Assembly (NCBI GenBank): GCA_946493765.1
Contig: CAMMAZ010000024.1
Span: forward strand, 1 to 35,846
Length of the DNA stretch: 35,846 bases
Reading direction: 5' to 3'
DNA from: an uncultured Clostridia bacterium
GTDB taxonomy: Bacteria; Bacillota; Clostridia; Oscillospirales; Acutalibacteraceae
Shown here: one piece after another, positions 15,572 through 26,120 of the stretch
Layout: every line of letters starts with the position of its first letter
Numbering within the stretch: the first letter of the stretch is position 1
Notes under the pieces: model-generated
Databases searched by the model: none
The model's input: the letters and a program-made list of their open reading frames with translations, nothing else
What the model was told of the DNA's origin: nothing
Made by a program: the position numbers and the translations under genes

Positions 15572-16963
15572 TTAACTCAAAAATCCGGCGGTTCTTGGAA
15601 ACGGCAGTACGTCGCGAATATTGGAAATGCCGGTCAAATATAAGATCAGCCGTTCAAAGCCGAGACCGAATCCGGCGTGCGGCACCGTGCCAAAGCGCCG
15701 AAGATCAAGATACCATTGATAAGCCTTTTTGTCAAGATGAAATTTGTCCATTGCCGCCAGCAGATGATCCAGTCGTTCTTCTCTTTGCGAACCCCCGATG
15801 ATCTCACCGACGCCGGGAACCAGCAGATCCATGGCGGCGACGGTTTTGCCGTCGTCATTTTGCCGCATATAAAACGCTTTGATCTCAGCCGGATAATCGG
15901 TCACAAAGACCGGCGTGTGAAAATGCTTTTCGGTCAAATAGCGTTCGTGTTCCGTTTGCAGATCGCAGCCCCAGAAAACGGGATATTTAAAATCTTCTTT
16001 CGCTTGCGTTAAAATATCGATCGCTTGTGTGTAGGTGATATGTTGGAAATCCGACTGCACGATGGAATGCAGCCGTTCGAGCAGTTGTTGATCAAAAAAT
16101 CGATTAAAAAACGAAAGCTCATCCGCACAGTGCGTCAGACAGTAATCGATCACGGATTTGATCATATCCTGTGCAAGCGCCATGTCGTCGTTTAAATCTG
16201 CAAACGCAATTTCCGGTTCGATCATCCAGAATTCCGCGGCGTGCCGCGGTGTGAAGGATTTTTCCGCCCGGAATGTCGGGCCAAAGGTATAAACCTTGGA
16301 GAAAGCGCAGGCCATGCTTTCTGCTTCCAGCTGTCCCGAAACGGTTAAAGAAACGGGCCTGCCGAAAAAGTCCTGCGAAAAGTCGACCGTTCCGTCGGGA
16401 AACAGCGGCGGATGCGCTGCGTCCAGCGTGGTCACACGAAACATTTCACCGGCGCCTTCGCAGTCGCTGCCGGTTAAAATGGGTGTGTGTGCATAAACAA
16501 AACCGCGGTCATGAAAAAAGCGGTGAATGGCAAATGCAGCTTCAGAACGCACCCGATATAACGCATTAAAGGTGTTGGTGCGTGCGCGCAGATGGGGGAT
16601 CGTGCGCAGAAATTCCATGGAATGCCGTTTGTTTTGCAATGGGTATTCCGGTGCGGAAACGCCGTCTATTGTGATTGTTTGCGCATGCAGTTCAAACGGC
16701 TGGCGCATCTGCGGTGTTAAGACCAATATTCCCAAAACAGTGACCGCAGCGCCGATATTCAGTTTTGCGATTTCCGAATAGTTTTGAATTTTTTCTGATT
16801 CAAAAACAACTTGCAGGCTGTGCAGCGTGGTTCCGTCGTTTAATTCAATAAATCCGATTGCTTTGGAAACGCGGATATTGCGAATCCATCCAGACACAGT
16901 TATTTGTTGATCTGCACATAGCTGTGAATCTGCAAAAACAGCGCTGATATCTGTTCTTTTCAA
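15572..16963 (-). CDS. asnS: Asparagine-tRNA ligase
   Basis: The 463-residue class II synthetase charges tRNA-Asn. It has an N-terminal OB-fold anticodon-binding domain ([26 protein letters not shown]), then the catalytic domain with [16 protein letters not shown], motif 2 [25 protein letters not shown] and motif 3 [27 protein letters not shown]. The start is put at TTG 16963, which gives the usual MKRT opening and lies 7 nt after GGAG (complement of 16971-16974); the ATG at 16969 is only 1 nt from that site and longer versions have no good ribosome binding site. It lies just after the terminator of the upstream glycosylation operon; I see only a weak own promoter. Confidence 0.96.
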   Translation of the reverse strand: MKRTDISAVFADSQLCADQQITVSGWIRNIRVSKAIGFIELNDGTTLHSLQVVFESEKIQNYSEIAKLNIGAAVTVLGILVLTPQMRQPFELHAQTITIDGVSAPEYPLQNKRHSMEFLRTIPHLRARTNTFNALYRVRSEAAFAIHRFFHDRGFVYAHTPILTGSDCEGAGEMFRVTTLDAAHPPLFPDGTVDFSQDFFGRPVSLTVSGQLEAESMACAFSKVYTFGPTFRAEKSFTPRHAAEFWMIEPEIAFADLNDDMALAQDMIKSVIDYCLTHCADELSFFNRFFDQQLLERLHSIVQSDFQHITYTQAIDILTQAKEDFKYPVFWGCDLQTEHERYLTEKHFHTPVFVTDYPAEIKAFYMRQNDDGKTVAAMDLLVPGVGEIIGGSQREERLDHLLAAMDKFHLDKKAYQWYLDLRRFGTVPHAGFGLGFERLILYLTGISNIRDVLPFPRTAGFLS

Positions 16964-16986
16964 AAGCATTCTCCTTTGGGCAAAAT

Positions 16987-17017
16987 AAAAGCGGCATAAA
17001 TGCATTATACCGCTTTT
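16987..17017 (-). terminator. Terminator of the glycosylation operon
   Basis: AAAAGCGG (16987-16994) pairs with CCGCTTTT (17010-17017), with an inner ATAA/TTAT pairing, and is followed on the minus strand by TTTTATTTTG. It lies just downstream of the YfhO stop at 17026. A TATAAT is embedded in its loop side on the minus strand and might serve asnS, but no good -35 accompanies it. Confidence 0.8.
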
Positions 17018-17025
17018 AAACCGAT

Positions 17026-19917
17026 TTATTCTGCTCGATCGTCCGTTTCAGGATCCAGTTGACCGTTTACATCGTTTTCCGGCGGATCGGCGGGAAGCGC
17101 TGTGCTGTCATCGGTGTCTATGTCAGCGGACGGCTGCTCCGATTGATCGGTATTTTCGGATATTTCCGGGAAATCGAAATATGCATCCGTCGACGCGGTA
17201 TCGCTGTCCGGCAGCGCCGCAGCGGTGGCAGCCGCCACACGGCGTTTTTCAAGCATTTGGAACACATAATGTGCGGCGACCAATGCCGCAATGCTGATAA
17301 TGGAAATGCAAACGCCTAAAATGAAACCATCCGGAATAAAGGAGAACTCAACTTCATGATTGCCGGCAGTCAATGGAATTGCCACAAAAGCATTCTGTAC
17401 CGACATGGTTTCGATTTTTTCTCCGTCGACCTTGACCGACCACCCCTTTTCATAAGGAATGCTGGTCATTAAAATACCGTCGTTTTGTGCACTCACCGTA
17501 CCAGTAATGCGAGTATCAGAGTAATCGGTCACCTGCAACGCTCCTGCATTGAGCACTGCGTAGACATCTTCCCACACTTCCTCATCCAATCCGTAAACAT
17601 AGGCATTGATGGTGGTAGAGCCGCTGTTTTCCAAATTGATATTGACATAGATTTTTTCTCCAGCCTGCGCTGTGCCAAGGCTGATAATGCTGCCACGTCC
17701 CGCTTCATAGGTCATGGTTTGTCCATTTTCACGGCGTGCAGTAATGGAATTCGCACCGGTTGCCGATACATAAGCATAGACGGGTTGCGTGACTGGTGAA
17801 GTGTAGACCAGCTGAATGGTTGAACCGCTTGTGTTGATAATATTGCTTCCAATATCCGAAATAACAGCACCATCCGCTGTTCCGGAATCACAGTTGATCA
17901 TATTAAACAGCGGCATGCTGATTCCGGTCGCACTCCATGCAAAATCATTTTGCACAGAGAACGGATCGCCATTGTTGAGCGACCAACTGGAAATATCATC
18001 ATCGACCATGTAGGCAATAGATAATGGGTATTGATTTTCATAGATATTGGATCCGCCTCTGGTGTGTTTTAACTCCAGTGCAAAATCATCGATTGTTGCA
18101 GATTTGCCGATAATATATTTCATGTTCAGCATGGCATTGAGCAGCGGGGTTGTCACATGATAGGAAAAAGCATTGCTGCCCGGATCGGCTGCAAATCCAA
18201 GCGATTTGATTGCAGAGGACAGATTGCTGTTTAACTGCGATGAGAAAACAGACATACCCTTATAGCCATACAACGCAGAATCGTTGGAAGTCCATTTGTT
18301 GACACCGATTTCGGTTCGATAAAATCCGTCGTCTTCTTTGGCGACATCCTCCACCAATCCGGTAATATCGTCATAAGCAGTGAAGAAGGTCGTGCGGCTG
18401 GATTTATGCTGACCCGAGCCTTCGGTATATAATTTGGGGTTATTTCGATTGTCGGTAACAACGGCAACCGCATAGTTACTGATTTCGCCGAAAACAAACA
18501 GGAAGATCAGAACACCAGTCAGCGTTTCTTTGAACCGATGCGTTTTGTGAATTGCCAAAATAATGGAATAGGCGAATAAAAGGAACAGGCTTAAATAAAT
18601 CACACGGTCGACATATTTATCCGCATAGTCCGCATAAATATCATTCAGGAATTTTTCCCAGATAATCAGGAATAAAAATCCGCCGCCTGCCACACAACCG
18701 ATCATTCGCGGCGTGATTTCATCCAGCTTTGTAAACGCCTCATAAGCCATGGTTAAAAGGATAAAGCTGAAGCAGAAGGAGAAACGCCAGGGAAGCTCAT
18801 TCGGAAAATGAAAACCGTGCCAGACAAAATTGATTTTGTTCACGTTAAAGCTCAGCAGCAAAAGGCCTAAGATCACACAGTTTAAAATCCGTTTACGTGC
18901 GGGAATGGATTTTAAGAATAAATACATGATCGCCATCATCACAGTCAGCAGACCGCAATAGATGTTCGGTAGACTATTGGTTTCGGTATCCTTGAATGTG
19001 ATGGTCACATTCGGCAAAAGATTACTTAAAATATCGAGAATATCCTGATAAAATGTTGTTGTAAGCGGTGCCGCCTGATCGATATAATAGGTGTATTGCA
19101 TGCCCAAATAAGTTGGAATCAGAACAATTGCAGCCATACCGACGCCAACTGCGGAGAACAAAACCGCCTTACCGGTCGTTACCGCAAAATGCTTAAAGCC
19201 CTGACCTTTTCTCGAAAAGTATAGGATCGGATAGTAAATTGCAATGAACATGCAGACCATCACGCCGATATAATAGTTGGAAATCATGATGATTGCAAGC
19301 GAAATGGCATATAATTTATATTTGCCTTCATCGATCAATTTATTAAGACCCAAAATGCACAGCGGGAGAAGTGCCATGACATCCAACCACATTAGACACC
19401 AGTAATAGCCGACTGCATAAGCGCATAATGCATATAACGTTGCAAATGCGGCGGTTCCAAAATTACATTTTTTGAACATGGAACGCAGATAAATCGCCAT
19501 GAACGCACCGGCAAACGCTGATTTAATGATGACCAGCATCGCGAATGCTTCTGTTAAATATTCGGTCGGTACGAAAACACAAAGGAAGTTTAACGGACTT
19601 GCAATATAGTAAGTCAGATTGAACATGTTGGTACCGAGCGCCGAATTCCAGGTATACAACAAACTTCCGCCGCTGGTCAATGCGTCATGCTGCAGTTTAA
19701 AAAACTGGAAATACTGATGCCACATGTCGATCATCAGGATCTGATTGTCGCCGAACGGATAGAAGCCGGCACAGGCAAAAGCAAACAGCATGATGGTGAA
19801 TGGGGTGAAAAAGGACAAAAGGATAAATTTGTGCTTTTGAAAGAATGATTTCTTAATCAAAGGTGAATCAGGGTCTTTCTGGCGCTTTGCCGGTTTGAAA
19901 ACAGAGCTTAGTGTCAT
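17026..19917 (-). CDS. yfhO: YfhO-family polytopic membrane protein (GT-C type glycosyltransferase)
   Basis: The 963-residue protein begins with a basic stretch, then a first membrane helix (about 31-52) followed by [31 protein letters not shown], typical of YfhO with its acidic residues in the first outer loop. A dozen or so helices fill residues about 30-480, followed by a large extracytoplasmic domain, one last helix near 875 ([20 protein letters not shown]) and an acidic cytoplasmic tail. In Bacillus and related bacteria YfhO acts with the CsbB-type glycosyltransferase to add sugars to lipoteichoic acid outside the membrane. It overlaps gtrA by 4 bp (ATGA) and has AAGGAG upstream. The family is firm; the sugar and acceptor here are inferred only. 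Confidence 0.9.
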   Translation of the reverse strand: MTLSSVFKPAKRQKDPDSPLIKKSFFQKHKFILLSFFTPFTIMLFAFACAGFYPFGDNQILMIDMWHQYFQFFKLQHDALTSGGSLLYTWNSALGTNMFNLTYYIASPLNFLCVFVPTEYLTEAFAMLVIIKSAFAGAFMAIYLRSMFKKCNFGTAAFATLYALCAYAVGYYWCLMWLDVMALLPLCILGLNKLIDEGKYKLYAISLAIIMISNYYIGVMVCMFIAIYYPILYFSRKGQGFKHFAVTTGKAVLFSAVGVGMAAIVLIPTYLGMQYTYYIDQAAPLTTTFYQDILDILSNLLPNVTITFKDTETNSLPNIYCGLLTVMMAIMYLFLKSIPARKRILNCVILGLLLLSFNVNKINFVWHGFHFPNELPWRFSFCFSFILLTMAYEAFTKLDEITPRMIGCVAGGGFLFLIIWEKFLNDIYADYADKYVDRVIYLSLFLLFAYSIILAIHKTHRFKETLTGVLIFLFVFGEISNYAVAVVTDNRNNPKLYTEGSGQHKSSRTTFFTAYDDITGLVEDVAKEDDGFYRTEIGVNKWTSNDSALYGYKGMSVFSSQLNSNLSSAIKSLGFAADPGSNAFSYHVTTPLLNAMLNMKYIIGKSATIDDFALELKHTRGGSNIYENQYPLSIAYMVDDDISSWSLNNGDPFSVQNDFAWSATGISMPLFNMINCDSGTADGAVISDIGSNIINTSGSTIQLVYTSPVTQPVYAYVSATGANSITARRENGQTMTYEAGRGSIISLGTAQAGEKIYVNINLENSGSTTINAYVYGLDEEVWEDVYAVLNAGALQVTDYSDTRITGTVSAQNDGILMTSIPYEKGWSVKVDGEKIETMSVQNAFVAIPLTAGNHEVEFSFIPDGFILGVCISIISIAALVAAHYVFQMLEKRRVAAATAAALPDSDTASTDAYFDFPEISENTDQSEQPSADIDTDDSTALPADPPENDVNGQLDPETDDRAE

Positions 19918-20483
19918 GACGGATCTCCTTCACTTTTTTGTGTCTTAGATTTAAAAATAAAAACTTTGCTGAAAATATAATTTAAAATCACAACGATGAT
20001 CTGCGCAATAATTTTGGCAAGCAGCACATTGAAATGAATCAGCGGTGCGATTCCAACGATCAGTGTTTCACAGCCAAACGTGACCAACCTTGCAACGGTA
20101 AAAGAAATGAATTCTTTGAAAACCAGTTTTGCTTGCAGCGACTTGCTTTTGAAAACGATCAGCTTGTTGGTGACAAAGGCAAAAATCAACGCCAGAATAA
20201 AAGCGATGGTATTGGCGGCTATGAACAAAGGGGTATCCTGCGGTTCCGGATCCTTGGTCGGCACACCGAAAATACCGCAAAACATCCAGAATACGAGCAG
20301 ATTTATGGCAGTGGTCAAGACGCCGTAGAATACATAGGTCACCATTTCATAATTAAATATTTTCTGTGCAATCGAAAGCTGCATCACTTTTTTGGAAATG
20401 GATAAATTGCAAAACCATTTCACCGGCGCCAGATTCATCATAAAATCCCAAAAGGGGCGGTCACTTTTTGTCGGATTCATCAT
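19914..20483 (-). CDS. GtrA-family membrane protein (putative lipid-linked sugar flippase)
   Basis: The 189-residue protein has four predicted membrane helices and the GtrA pattern: an opening FNYEMVTYVFYGVLTTAINLLVFW, then IAANTIAFILALIFAFVTNKLIVFKS and a last ILNYIFSKVFIFK. GtrA proteins are thought to move polyprenyl-phosphate-linked sugars across the membrane. The start (two successive ATGs, 20483 or 20480, behind GGAG) overlaps the end of the glycosyltransferase gene by about 20 bp. Between a CsbB-like enzyme and YfhO, it supplies the middle step of a three-component glycosylation system. Confidence 0.88.
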   Translation of the reverse strand: MMNPTKSDRPFWDFMMNLAPVKWFCNLSISKKVMQLSIAQKIFNYEMVTYVFYGVLTTAINLLVFWMFCGIFGVPTKDPEPQDTPLFIAANTIAFILALIFAFVTNKLIVFKSKSLQAKLVFKEFISFTVARLVTFGCETLIVGIAPLIHFNVLLAKIIAQIIVVILNYIFSKVFIFKSKTQKSEGDPS

Positions 20484-21420
20484 CCTGCTCCTTTATATTG
20501 GTTTCTCGGGTAATAAAAATCGGCCTTCGTTTCGTTTCCATATACATTCGCGCAAGGTACTCACCAATAATACCGAGCGCCATGATAATGACACCGCCGA
20601 TAAACAACAGAATGATAATTGTGGAGGAATAGCCGGGAACATCTTTTCCAAAACAAAGCGTTTTAATGAGAACGAACAACAGATAAATAAACGCCGCGCT
20701 TGATACACAGGTACCGATCAGTGTGGCAATACGAAGAGGAAAGGTGGTAAAAGCAACGATACCATCAATCGCATATTTAAACAGCGACCAGAAAGACCAT
20801 TTGGATTCACCGATCAAGCGTTCCACATTTTTGAATTCAATCCACTTGGTTTTAAAGCCCACCCAGCAAAAAATGCCTTTGGAGAATCGTTGTACTTCCG
20901 GCATGCTGACAATAGCATTCACCATATTGCGTGTCATCATGCGAAAATCCACTGCGCCGTCAACTAAATCAATGTCGGACATTTTGTTAATGAATTTATA
21001 AAACAGTCTGGAAAACGCGCTGCGCAGTTTTGGTTCACCCTCGCGGCTGACCCTTCTTGCGGAACAGGAATCATAGCCCTCTTCATCAATCGCTTTGAGC
21101 ATGCCCTCAATCAGTTCCGGCGGATGCTGCAAATCTGCGTCCATGATTGCGACGCGTTCGGCAGTGGACATTTTCAGTCCGGCATACATTGCCGCTTCCT
21201 TGCCAAAGTTTCTGGAAAACGACAGATATTTGACATTATCATGTGCGGCTGCCAATCCCTTGATTTTTTGGATTGTTTGGTCGCGGCTGCCGTCATCCAC
21301 AAAAATAAAGGAAAAAGAATAGCCTTCGATTTCTGAAACGACCGCGTTGGTTTTTTCATAAAAAATTTCGACCATCTGCTCCTCATTGTAGCAGGGGACA
21401 ATCAATTCAACACTTTTCAT
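20461..21420 (-). CDS. Polyprenyl-phosphate glycosyltransferase, family 2 (CsbB/GtrB-like)
   Basis: The 319-residue enzyme starts SVELIVPCYNEE with a GT-A fold; the catalytic metal motif is in VAIMDADLQHPPEL, followed by DFRMMTRNMV. Two membrane helices near residues 230-250 and 265-285 are followed by GEYLARMYMETKRRP, as in bactoprenol-phosphate sugar transferases. It should transfer a nucleotide-activated sugar to undecaprenyl phosphate on the inner face. Start at 21420 (or the ATG at 21423) with GAGGAA upstream. First gene of the operon, driven by the consensus promoter at 21468-21496. Confidence 0.9.
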   Translation of the reverse strand: MKSVELIVPCYNEEQMVEIFYEKTNAVVSEIEGYSFSFIFVDDGSRDQTIQKIKGLAAAHDNVKYLSFSRNFGKEAAMYAGLKMSTAERVAIMDADLQHPPELIEGMLKAIDEEGYDSCSARRVSREGEPKLRSAFSRLFYKFINKMSDIDLVDGAVDFRMMTRNMVNAIVSMPEVQRFSKGIFCWVGFKTKWIEFKNVERLIGESKWSFWSLFKYAIDGIVAFTTFPLRIATLIGTCVSSAAFIYLLFVLIKTLCFGKDVPGYSSTIIILLFIGGVIIMALGIIGEYLARMYMETKRRPIFITRETNIKEQDDESDKK

Positions 21421-21467
21421 CATATTCCTCGAAAGACGCAATTTTTATGTTCAAAACATACAAAGAT

Positions 21468-21496
21468 ATTATACTTTTATTTTATCAATCTGTCAA
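21468..21496 (-). promoter_or_regulatory. Consensus sigma-A promoter of the glycosylation operon
   Basis: On the minus strand, TTGACA (complement of 21491-21496), a 17-nt spacer and TATAAT (complement of 21468-21473), perfect in both boxes. It lies about 45 bp upstream of the glycosyltransferase start and diverges from the ruvC promoter. Confidence 0.92.
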
Positions 21497-21597
21497 GTTG
21501 TAAAAGCCAAATAAACCAAATTCTCCCGCAGTTCGTTTTGTTTTGGCTACGGTAAGGCAGACAATTTTAAATAAACATTTAAATTCGGAAAAATTGG

Positions 21598-21626
21598 TTG
21601 CCCTGTTTTAAAAAATATGGTATACT
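21598..21626 (+). promoter_or_regulatory. Promoter of the ruvCAB-glmM block
   Basis: TTGCCC (21598-21603), a 17-nt spacer and TATACT (21621-21626). The -10 is good and the -35 fair. It lies 45 bp upstream of ruvC; no LexA/SOS box of the Bacillus type (GAACNNNNGTTC) is seen near it. Confidence 0.65.
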
Positions 21627-21670
21627 AATCAATAATTGTCATGTAAAGTTTGAGGGTACAGTAAAAAAAG

Positions 21671-22180
21671 ATGGTTATTTTTGGTTTGGATCCTGGTTAT
21701 GCTATTGTCGGCTACGGCATTGTTCTTTACCAGGGAAATCAGTTTAAAGTGCTGGAATACGGGGGTATCACCACCGATAAGGACACCCCTTTTCCGGAGC
21801 GTCTAAAACAGATTTACGATGGCGTTTGTTATCTGATCGAGAAGTATAAACCGGCTGCCATGTCGGTCGAGCAACTGTTTTTTAACACCAATTCCACGAC
21901 GGCGATCGGCGTGGCGGAGGCTAGAGGTTGCTGTTTGTTGGCAGCACAGCAGCATAGCATGCAAATTGCGGAATATACGCCGCTGCAGGTCAAACAATCG
22001 GTCACCGGCTATGGAAAGGCGGTCAAATCGCAGGTGATGGAGATGACACGCATGCTTCTGCATCTGGATTCGATTCCAAAACCGGATGATGCAGCCGACG
22101 CACTTGCAGTGGCGATTTGCCATGCGCATGCAAGCGGTTCGCTGGCAGGAAAGTTGCAACAATTGGAAAGGAAACGGTAA
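21671..22180 (+). CDS. ruvC: Holliday junction resolvase RuvC
   Basis: The 169-residue endonuclease has the four acidic catalytic residues of the family: Asp7 (FGLDPG), Glu67 (SVEQLF), Asp140 and Asp143 (PDDAADAL). It cuts the Holliday junctions that RuvAB moves. A stop codon lies three codons upstream, so ATG 21671 is the only reasonable start; GAGGG at 21652-21656 is rather far away (14 nt), so translation may be weak. It is followed 5 bp later by ruvA. Confidence 0.97.
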   Translation: MVIFGLDPGYAIVGYGIVLYQGNQFKVLEYGGITTDKDTPFPERLKQIYDGVCYLIEKYKPAAMSVEQLFFNTNSTTAIGVAEARGCCLLAAQQHSMQIAEYTPLQVKQSVTGYGKAVKSQVMEMTRMLLHLDSIPKPDDAADALAVAICHAHASGSLAGKLQQLERKR

Positions 22181-22185
22181 AATAG

Positions 22186-22779
22186 ATGATTTATTCGTTA
22201 AACGGAATCTTGATCGACCGGGATCTTTCTTCGGTTGTCATTGAATGCGGCGGTGTCGGATATAAATGTAGTGTCACTAATCAAACGCTGCGACAGCTTC
22301 CGGAAACCGGATCAAAGTTGTTTTTATATACCTATATGAATGTGCGGGAAGATGCGGTCGATCTGTTTGGCTTCATCACAAAGGATGAAATGGAGACCTT
22401 TCGGCTGCTGATTTCGGTCAACGGCGTGGGACCCAAAGCTGCGATTGCAATTTTATCGGAAATGCAGCCGGATAAATTGTCCTTTTGTATTGCGGCGGGA
22501 GATGCGAAGGCAATCACAAAAGCGCAGGGAGTCGGTCCGAAACTGGCACAGCGTATTGTGCTGGAACTTAAAGATAAAGTTGCGGCACCGGCAGGAGAGC
22601 CTGTCGCTGGTGGAAACGCTGTTGCTGATAACGTGTCCGGCGACAATATGGGGCAGGCAATTGCCGCATTGGTCGCGCTCGGTTATTCGCAGTCGGAGGC
22701 AGTAAGCGCCGCTGCAAAAGCAGATCCGTCGGCACCGGTGGAAATGATTATCAAAACGGCGCTGAAATATCTGTTTTGA
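22186..22779 (+). CDS. ruvA: Holliday junction branch migration protein RuvA
   Basis: The 197-residue protein has the N-terminal OB fold (MIYSLNGILIDRD...VVIECGGVGYKC), two helix-hairpin-helix motifs (LISVNGVGPKAAIAIL and AQGVGPKLAQRIVLELKDK) and a C-terminal domain that touches RuvB (AIAALVALGYSQSEAVSAAAK). It binds four-way junctions as a tetramer. AAGGAAA lies 10 nt upstream. It lies between ruvC and ruvB, the standard order. Confidence 0.97.
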   Translation: MIYSLNGILIDRDLSSVVIECGGVGYKCSVTNQTLRQLPETGSKLFLYTYMNVREDAVDLFGFITKDEMETFRLLISVNGVGPKAAIAILSEMQPDKLSFCIAAGDAKAITKAQGVGPKLAQRIVLELKDKVAAPAGEPVAGGNAVADNVSGDNMGQAIAALVALGYSQSEAVSAAAKADPSAPVEMIIKTALKYLF

Positions 22780-22827
22780 TTTCATCGCAAAATTGTGATG
22801 CTGATCAGAAAGGTAAGTTAAAAGTTT

Positions 22828-23853
22828 ATGGATGAATTTGATTTTGAAAACAGAATTGTTTCTCCGGATTATTCGGGAGAGGATGTGGAAACCGAATTGT
22901 CTTTGCGCCCAAAACTGTTGTCGGAATATATCGGGCAGCAGAAGGTCAAGGACAATCTTTCCATTTATATGAATGCTGCAAAAATGCGTGGAGAGAGTCT
23001 CGATCATGTTTTGTTGTACGGCCCTCCGGGCCTTGGCAAAACGACGTTGTCCGGCATTATTGCCAATGAAATGGGCGTGAATCTGCGCGTAACGTCTGGC
23101 CCTGCGATTGAAAAACAGGGTGATCTGGCAGCGTTGTTGACCAACTTATCACCCGGGGATGTTTTGTTTATCGATGAGATTCACAGGTTATCCCGGGCAG
23201 TGGAGGAAATTTTATATCCTGCCATGGAGGATTTCAGTCTCGACATCATCATTGGAAAAGGACCGTCTGCGCGGTCGATCCGGCTGGATTTGCCGCATTT
23301 TACTTTGATTGGCGCAACAACACGTTCCGGACAGCTCACAGCGCCGCTGCGCGACCGTTTCGGCGTTTTGCTGCGGCTGGAATTGTATACGCCGGAGGAA
23401 CTTGCGCAGATCATTCGTCGTTCCGCGGGTATACTGCAGGTGGAAATCACAGATGCGGGCGCTTTGGAAATCGCGTCGCGTTCCCGGGGAACGCCGCGTA
23501 TTGCCAATCGGCTGTTAAAGCGCGTCCGAGACGTGGCGCAGGTGCAGTTTGACGGCGTGATCACCGAGCAGGTCGCCATGCAGGCGCTGCAGCGGTTCGA
23601 TATCGACGAATTGGGACTGGACGATTTTGACCGCCGCATGCTGCGAACCATCATTCAAAATTACGGGGGCGGTCCGGTCGGGATCGACACATTGGCCGCT
23701 GCAATGAATGAGGAAGCGGTGACGGTAGAGGACGTTTATGAACCGTATCTGATGCAGATCGGATTTTTATCCAGAACAGCGCGGGGCAGATGTGTGACCC
23801 CGCTTGCATATAAGCATCTGGGACTGACGCAAAACGGTCAGGGGATGCTGTAG
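22828..23853 (+). CDS. ruvB: Holliday junction DNA helicase RuvB
   Basis: The 341-residue AAA+ motor has Walker [10 protein letters not shown], Walker [10 protein letters not shown], sensor 1 in LIGATTRSG and the arginine-finger segment APLRDRFG, then a C-terminal winged helix ending [13 protein letters not shown]. It drives branch migration with RuvA. It begins 48 bp after ruvA with AAAGG upstream. Confidence 0.98.
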   Translation: MDEFDFENRIVSPDYSGEDVETELSLRPKLLSEYIGQQKVKDNLSIYMNAAKMRGESLDHVLLYGPPGLGKTTLSGIIANEMGVNLRVTSGPAIEKQGDLAALLTNLSPGDVLFIDEIHRLSRAVEEILYPAMEDFSLDIIIGKGPSARSIRLDLPHFTLIGATTRSGQLTAPLRDRFGVLLRLELYTPEELAQIIRRSAGILQVEITDAGALEIASRSRGTPRIANRLLKRVRDVAQVQFDGVITEQVAMQALQRFDIDELGLDDFDRRMLRTIIQNYGGGPVGIDTLAAAMNEEAVTVEDVYEPYLMQIGFLSRTARGRCVTPLAYKHLGLTQNGQGML

Positions 23854-23887
23854 GTTTCGATTATTTGAAGGGAGACGGTGAATTTTA

Positions 23888-25231
23888 GTGGGCAGGTTAT
23901 TTGGAACAGACGGAGCGAGAGGGATCGCAAACAGTGAATTGACATGTGAATTGGCGATGGATATCGGCCGGGCGGCGGCAATGGTGCTGGCGCATCATGG
24001 ACAGGCGCGGCCGAAGGTGTTGATCGCCATGGACACCCGGATTTCATCGCAGATGCTGGAATGCGCGTTGTCCGCAGGACTTTGTTCGGTGGGCACGGAT
24101 GTCGTGTCTGTGGGCGTGGTGCCGACGCCGGCTGCGGCTTTTCTGGTAAAAAAGCTGCAATGTAACGCCGGTATCATGATCAGCGCATCGCATAATCCCT
24201 GCGAATACAACGGTATTAAACTGTTTGACGGCGAGGGCTACAAACTGCCGGATGCTTTGGAGGAAGAAATCGAAAGCATTGTTTTAGATCAATCCTGTGC
24301 TGTTCCGGTGCCCATTAAAGGAGACCTCGGCCGGATCGTTTACCGGCCGGACGCCGTTGACCTTTATATCGATCATATTTGTTCGACCGTTAGGGAACGG
24401 TTGGATGGATTGAAGGTAGCGCTGGACTGTGCAAACGGCGCGGCAAGCAAGACCGCTTACCGGATTTTTTCATCGCTCGGCGCGCAGTGCTGTATGCTTT
24501 GCGACCAGCCGGACGGGGTGAATATCAACGAAGGCTGCGGTTCCACGCATATGGAAAAGATCGCGGATTTTGTGGTGAAAAACGGTTGTGATGTCGGGCT
24601 TGCGTTTGACGGAGACGCCGACCGGTGCCTGGCAGTGGATCATGAGGGAAATCTTATTGACGGCGATAAAATGATCGCAATTGCAGCTTTGGATAAAAAG
24701 AAAAACGGAACCTTGAAAAATAACACTGTTGTCATGACGGTGATGAGCAACATCGGATTTTTCAAATTTGCAAAGGAAAATGATATTCAGGTGCTCACCA
24801 CCAAGGTGGGTGACCGGTATGTGCTTGAGCAGATGAAAGCAAACGGGCATTGCATCGGCGGGGAAAATTCCGGGCACATCATTTTTTCCGACTATGCGAC
24901 CACCGGCGACGGGCAGTTGTCCGGCTTGCAGCTTTTGGCGATCATGAAACGCACAGGAAAATCATTAAAAGAACTGGCAAAAGTCATGGAAACGTTTCCG
25001 CAGGTGCTTGTCAATATCAAAACAACCAATGCAATTAAAGAAACTTATGAACGGGATGAACATGTGATCGCCTCTATCCGTGCGGTCGAGGAGACACTCG
25101 GTAATGACGGACGCGTGCTGGTGCGCGCATCCGGCACAGAACCGCTGATCCGCGTGATGCTGGAAGGCAAATGCATTGATGAGATCACAGCACTTGCAGA
25201 ACAGATCGCAGACACCATTCGCGCTTTATAA
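23888..25231 (+). CDS. glmM: Phosphoglucosamine mutase
   Basis: The 447-residue enzyme interconverts glucosamine-6-phosphate and glucosamine-1-phosphate for UDP-GlcNAc and peptidoglycan synthesis. It has the GTDGARG opening, the phosphoserine loop ISASHNP (Ser101), the metal loop FDGDADRCL, the sugar loop GGENSGHI and the phosphate loop RASGTEPLIRV. The GTG start at 23888 has AAGGGAGA about 10 nt upstream. It is placed 34 bp after ruvB in the same direction. Confidence 0.97.
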   Translation: MGRLFGTDGARGIANSELTCELAMDIGRAAAMVLAHHGQARPKVLIAMDTRISSQMLECALSAGLCSVGTDVVSVGVVPTPAAAFLVKKLQCNAGIMISASHNPCEYNGIKLFDGEGYKLPDALEEEIESIVLDQSCAVPVPIKGDLGRIVYRPDAVDLYIDHICSTVRERLDGLKVALDCANGAASKTAYRIFSSLGAQCCMLCDQPDGVNINEGCGSTHMEKIADFVVKNGCDVGLAFDGDADRCLAVDHEGNLIDGDKMIAIAALDKKKNGTLKNNTVVMTVMSNIGFFKFAKENDIQVLTTKVGDRYVLEQMKANGHCIGGENSGHIIFSDYATTGDGQLSGLQLLAIMKRTGKSLKELAKVMETFPQVLVNIKTTNAIKETYERDEHVIASIRAVEETLGNDGRVLVRASGTEPLIRVMLEGKCIDEITALAEQIADTIRAL

Positions 25232-25250
25232 AATATAAGGAATTTAATTT

Positions 25251-26120
25251 ATGCGATACACTGACAAATGGACAGATTATGAACTTCTGGATGCGTCCGG
25301 CGGAGAACGGTTGGAACGTTGGGGCGATGTGCTGCTGATCCGGCCGGATCCGCAGGCAATATTTGAAACCGAACGCAAGGACCCGCGCTGGAAACAGGCG
25401 CATGCGCGATATATCCGTTCCAAAACCGGCGGCGGTCATTGGGAAATATTCAAACCGGTGCCGGATGTCTGGCGCATTCGGTATGACGATCTGGTTTTTC
25501 AGCTAAAACCCATGGGATTTAAACATACCGGTGTGTTCCCGGAACAGGCGGTCAATTGGGATTTGACAAGAGGATTGATCCGCGAAGCATCCCGTCCGCT
25601 AAAAATATTGAATTTGTTCGCCTACACCGGCGGCGCGACGCTTGCCTGCCTTGCGGCGGGCGCATCGGTCACGCATGTCGACGCATCCAAAGGTATGGTT
25701 GCCTGGGGCAAGGAAAACGCAAAGGCTTCCGGTCTGGCCGACCGGCCGGTGCGGTGGTTGGTGGACGACTGTTTGAAATTCGTGGAACGGGAAATCCGCC
25801 GCCAGAACCGGTACGACGGTATCATCATGGATCCGCCGTCCTACGGCCGGGGACCTGGCGGTGAGGTTTGGAAACTGGAAGATGCACTGTTTGAACTGGT
25901 TTTGAAATGCACGGCGCTTTTGTCGGACAACCCCTTGTTCTTTATCATCAATTCCTACACTGCGGGCATTTCGCCGTCGGTTGCGGAATACATACTCGGC
26001 GTCACCGTCCGTGCAAAATTCGGCGGGGTGTTATTTGCAGATGAGATCGGCCTGCCGGTCACATCCACAGGACTGGTTTTACCCTGTGGTTCGACCGCTG
26101 TGTGGAAAGGAAAGAAATAA
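25251..26120 (+). CDS. Class I SAM-dependent (rRNA) methyltransferase, RlmI-like
   Basis: The 289-residue protein has the SAM-binding motif LNLFAYTGGATLACLAAGASVTHVDASKGMV followed by a motif IV DPPSYGRGPGGEVW, as in RlmI/RlmK-type 23S rRNA methyltransferases. It lacks the N-terminal PUA domain of full RlmI and instead begins with a short beta-rich segment. The target base is therefore uncertain. It starts 19 bp after glmM with AAGGAA upstream and its TAA is directly followed by the ecfA1 ATG. Confidence 0.85.
   Translation: MRYTDKWTDYELLDASGGERLERWGDVLLIRPDPQAIFETERKDPRWKQAHARYIRSKTGGGHWEIFKPVPDVWRIRYDDLVFQLKPMGFKHTGVFPEQAVNWDLTRGLIREASRPLKILNLFAYTGGATLACLAAGASVTHVDASKGMVAWGKENAKASGLADRPVRWLVDDCLKFVEREIRRQNRYDGIIMDPPSYGRGPGGEVWKLEDALFELVLKCTALLSDNPLFFIINSYTAGISPSVAEYILGVTVRAKFGGVLFADEIGLPVTSTGLVLPCGSTAVWKGKK

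Noticed and set aside
16996-17013. TATAAT inside the YfhO terminator as asnS promoter
   Set aside because: No acceptable -35 at 16-18 nt; the bases are explained by the terminator hairpin.
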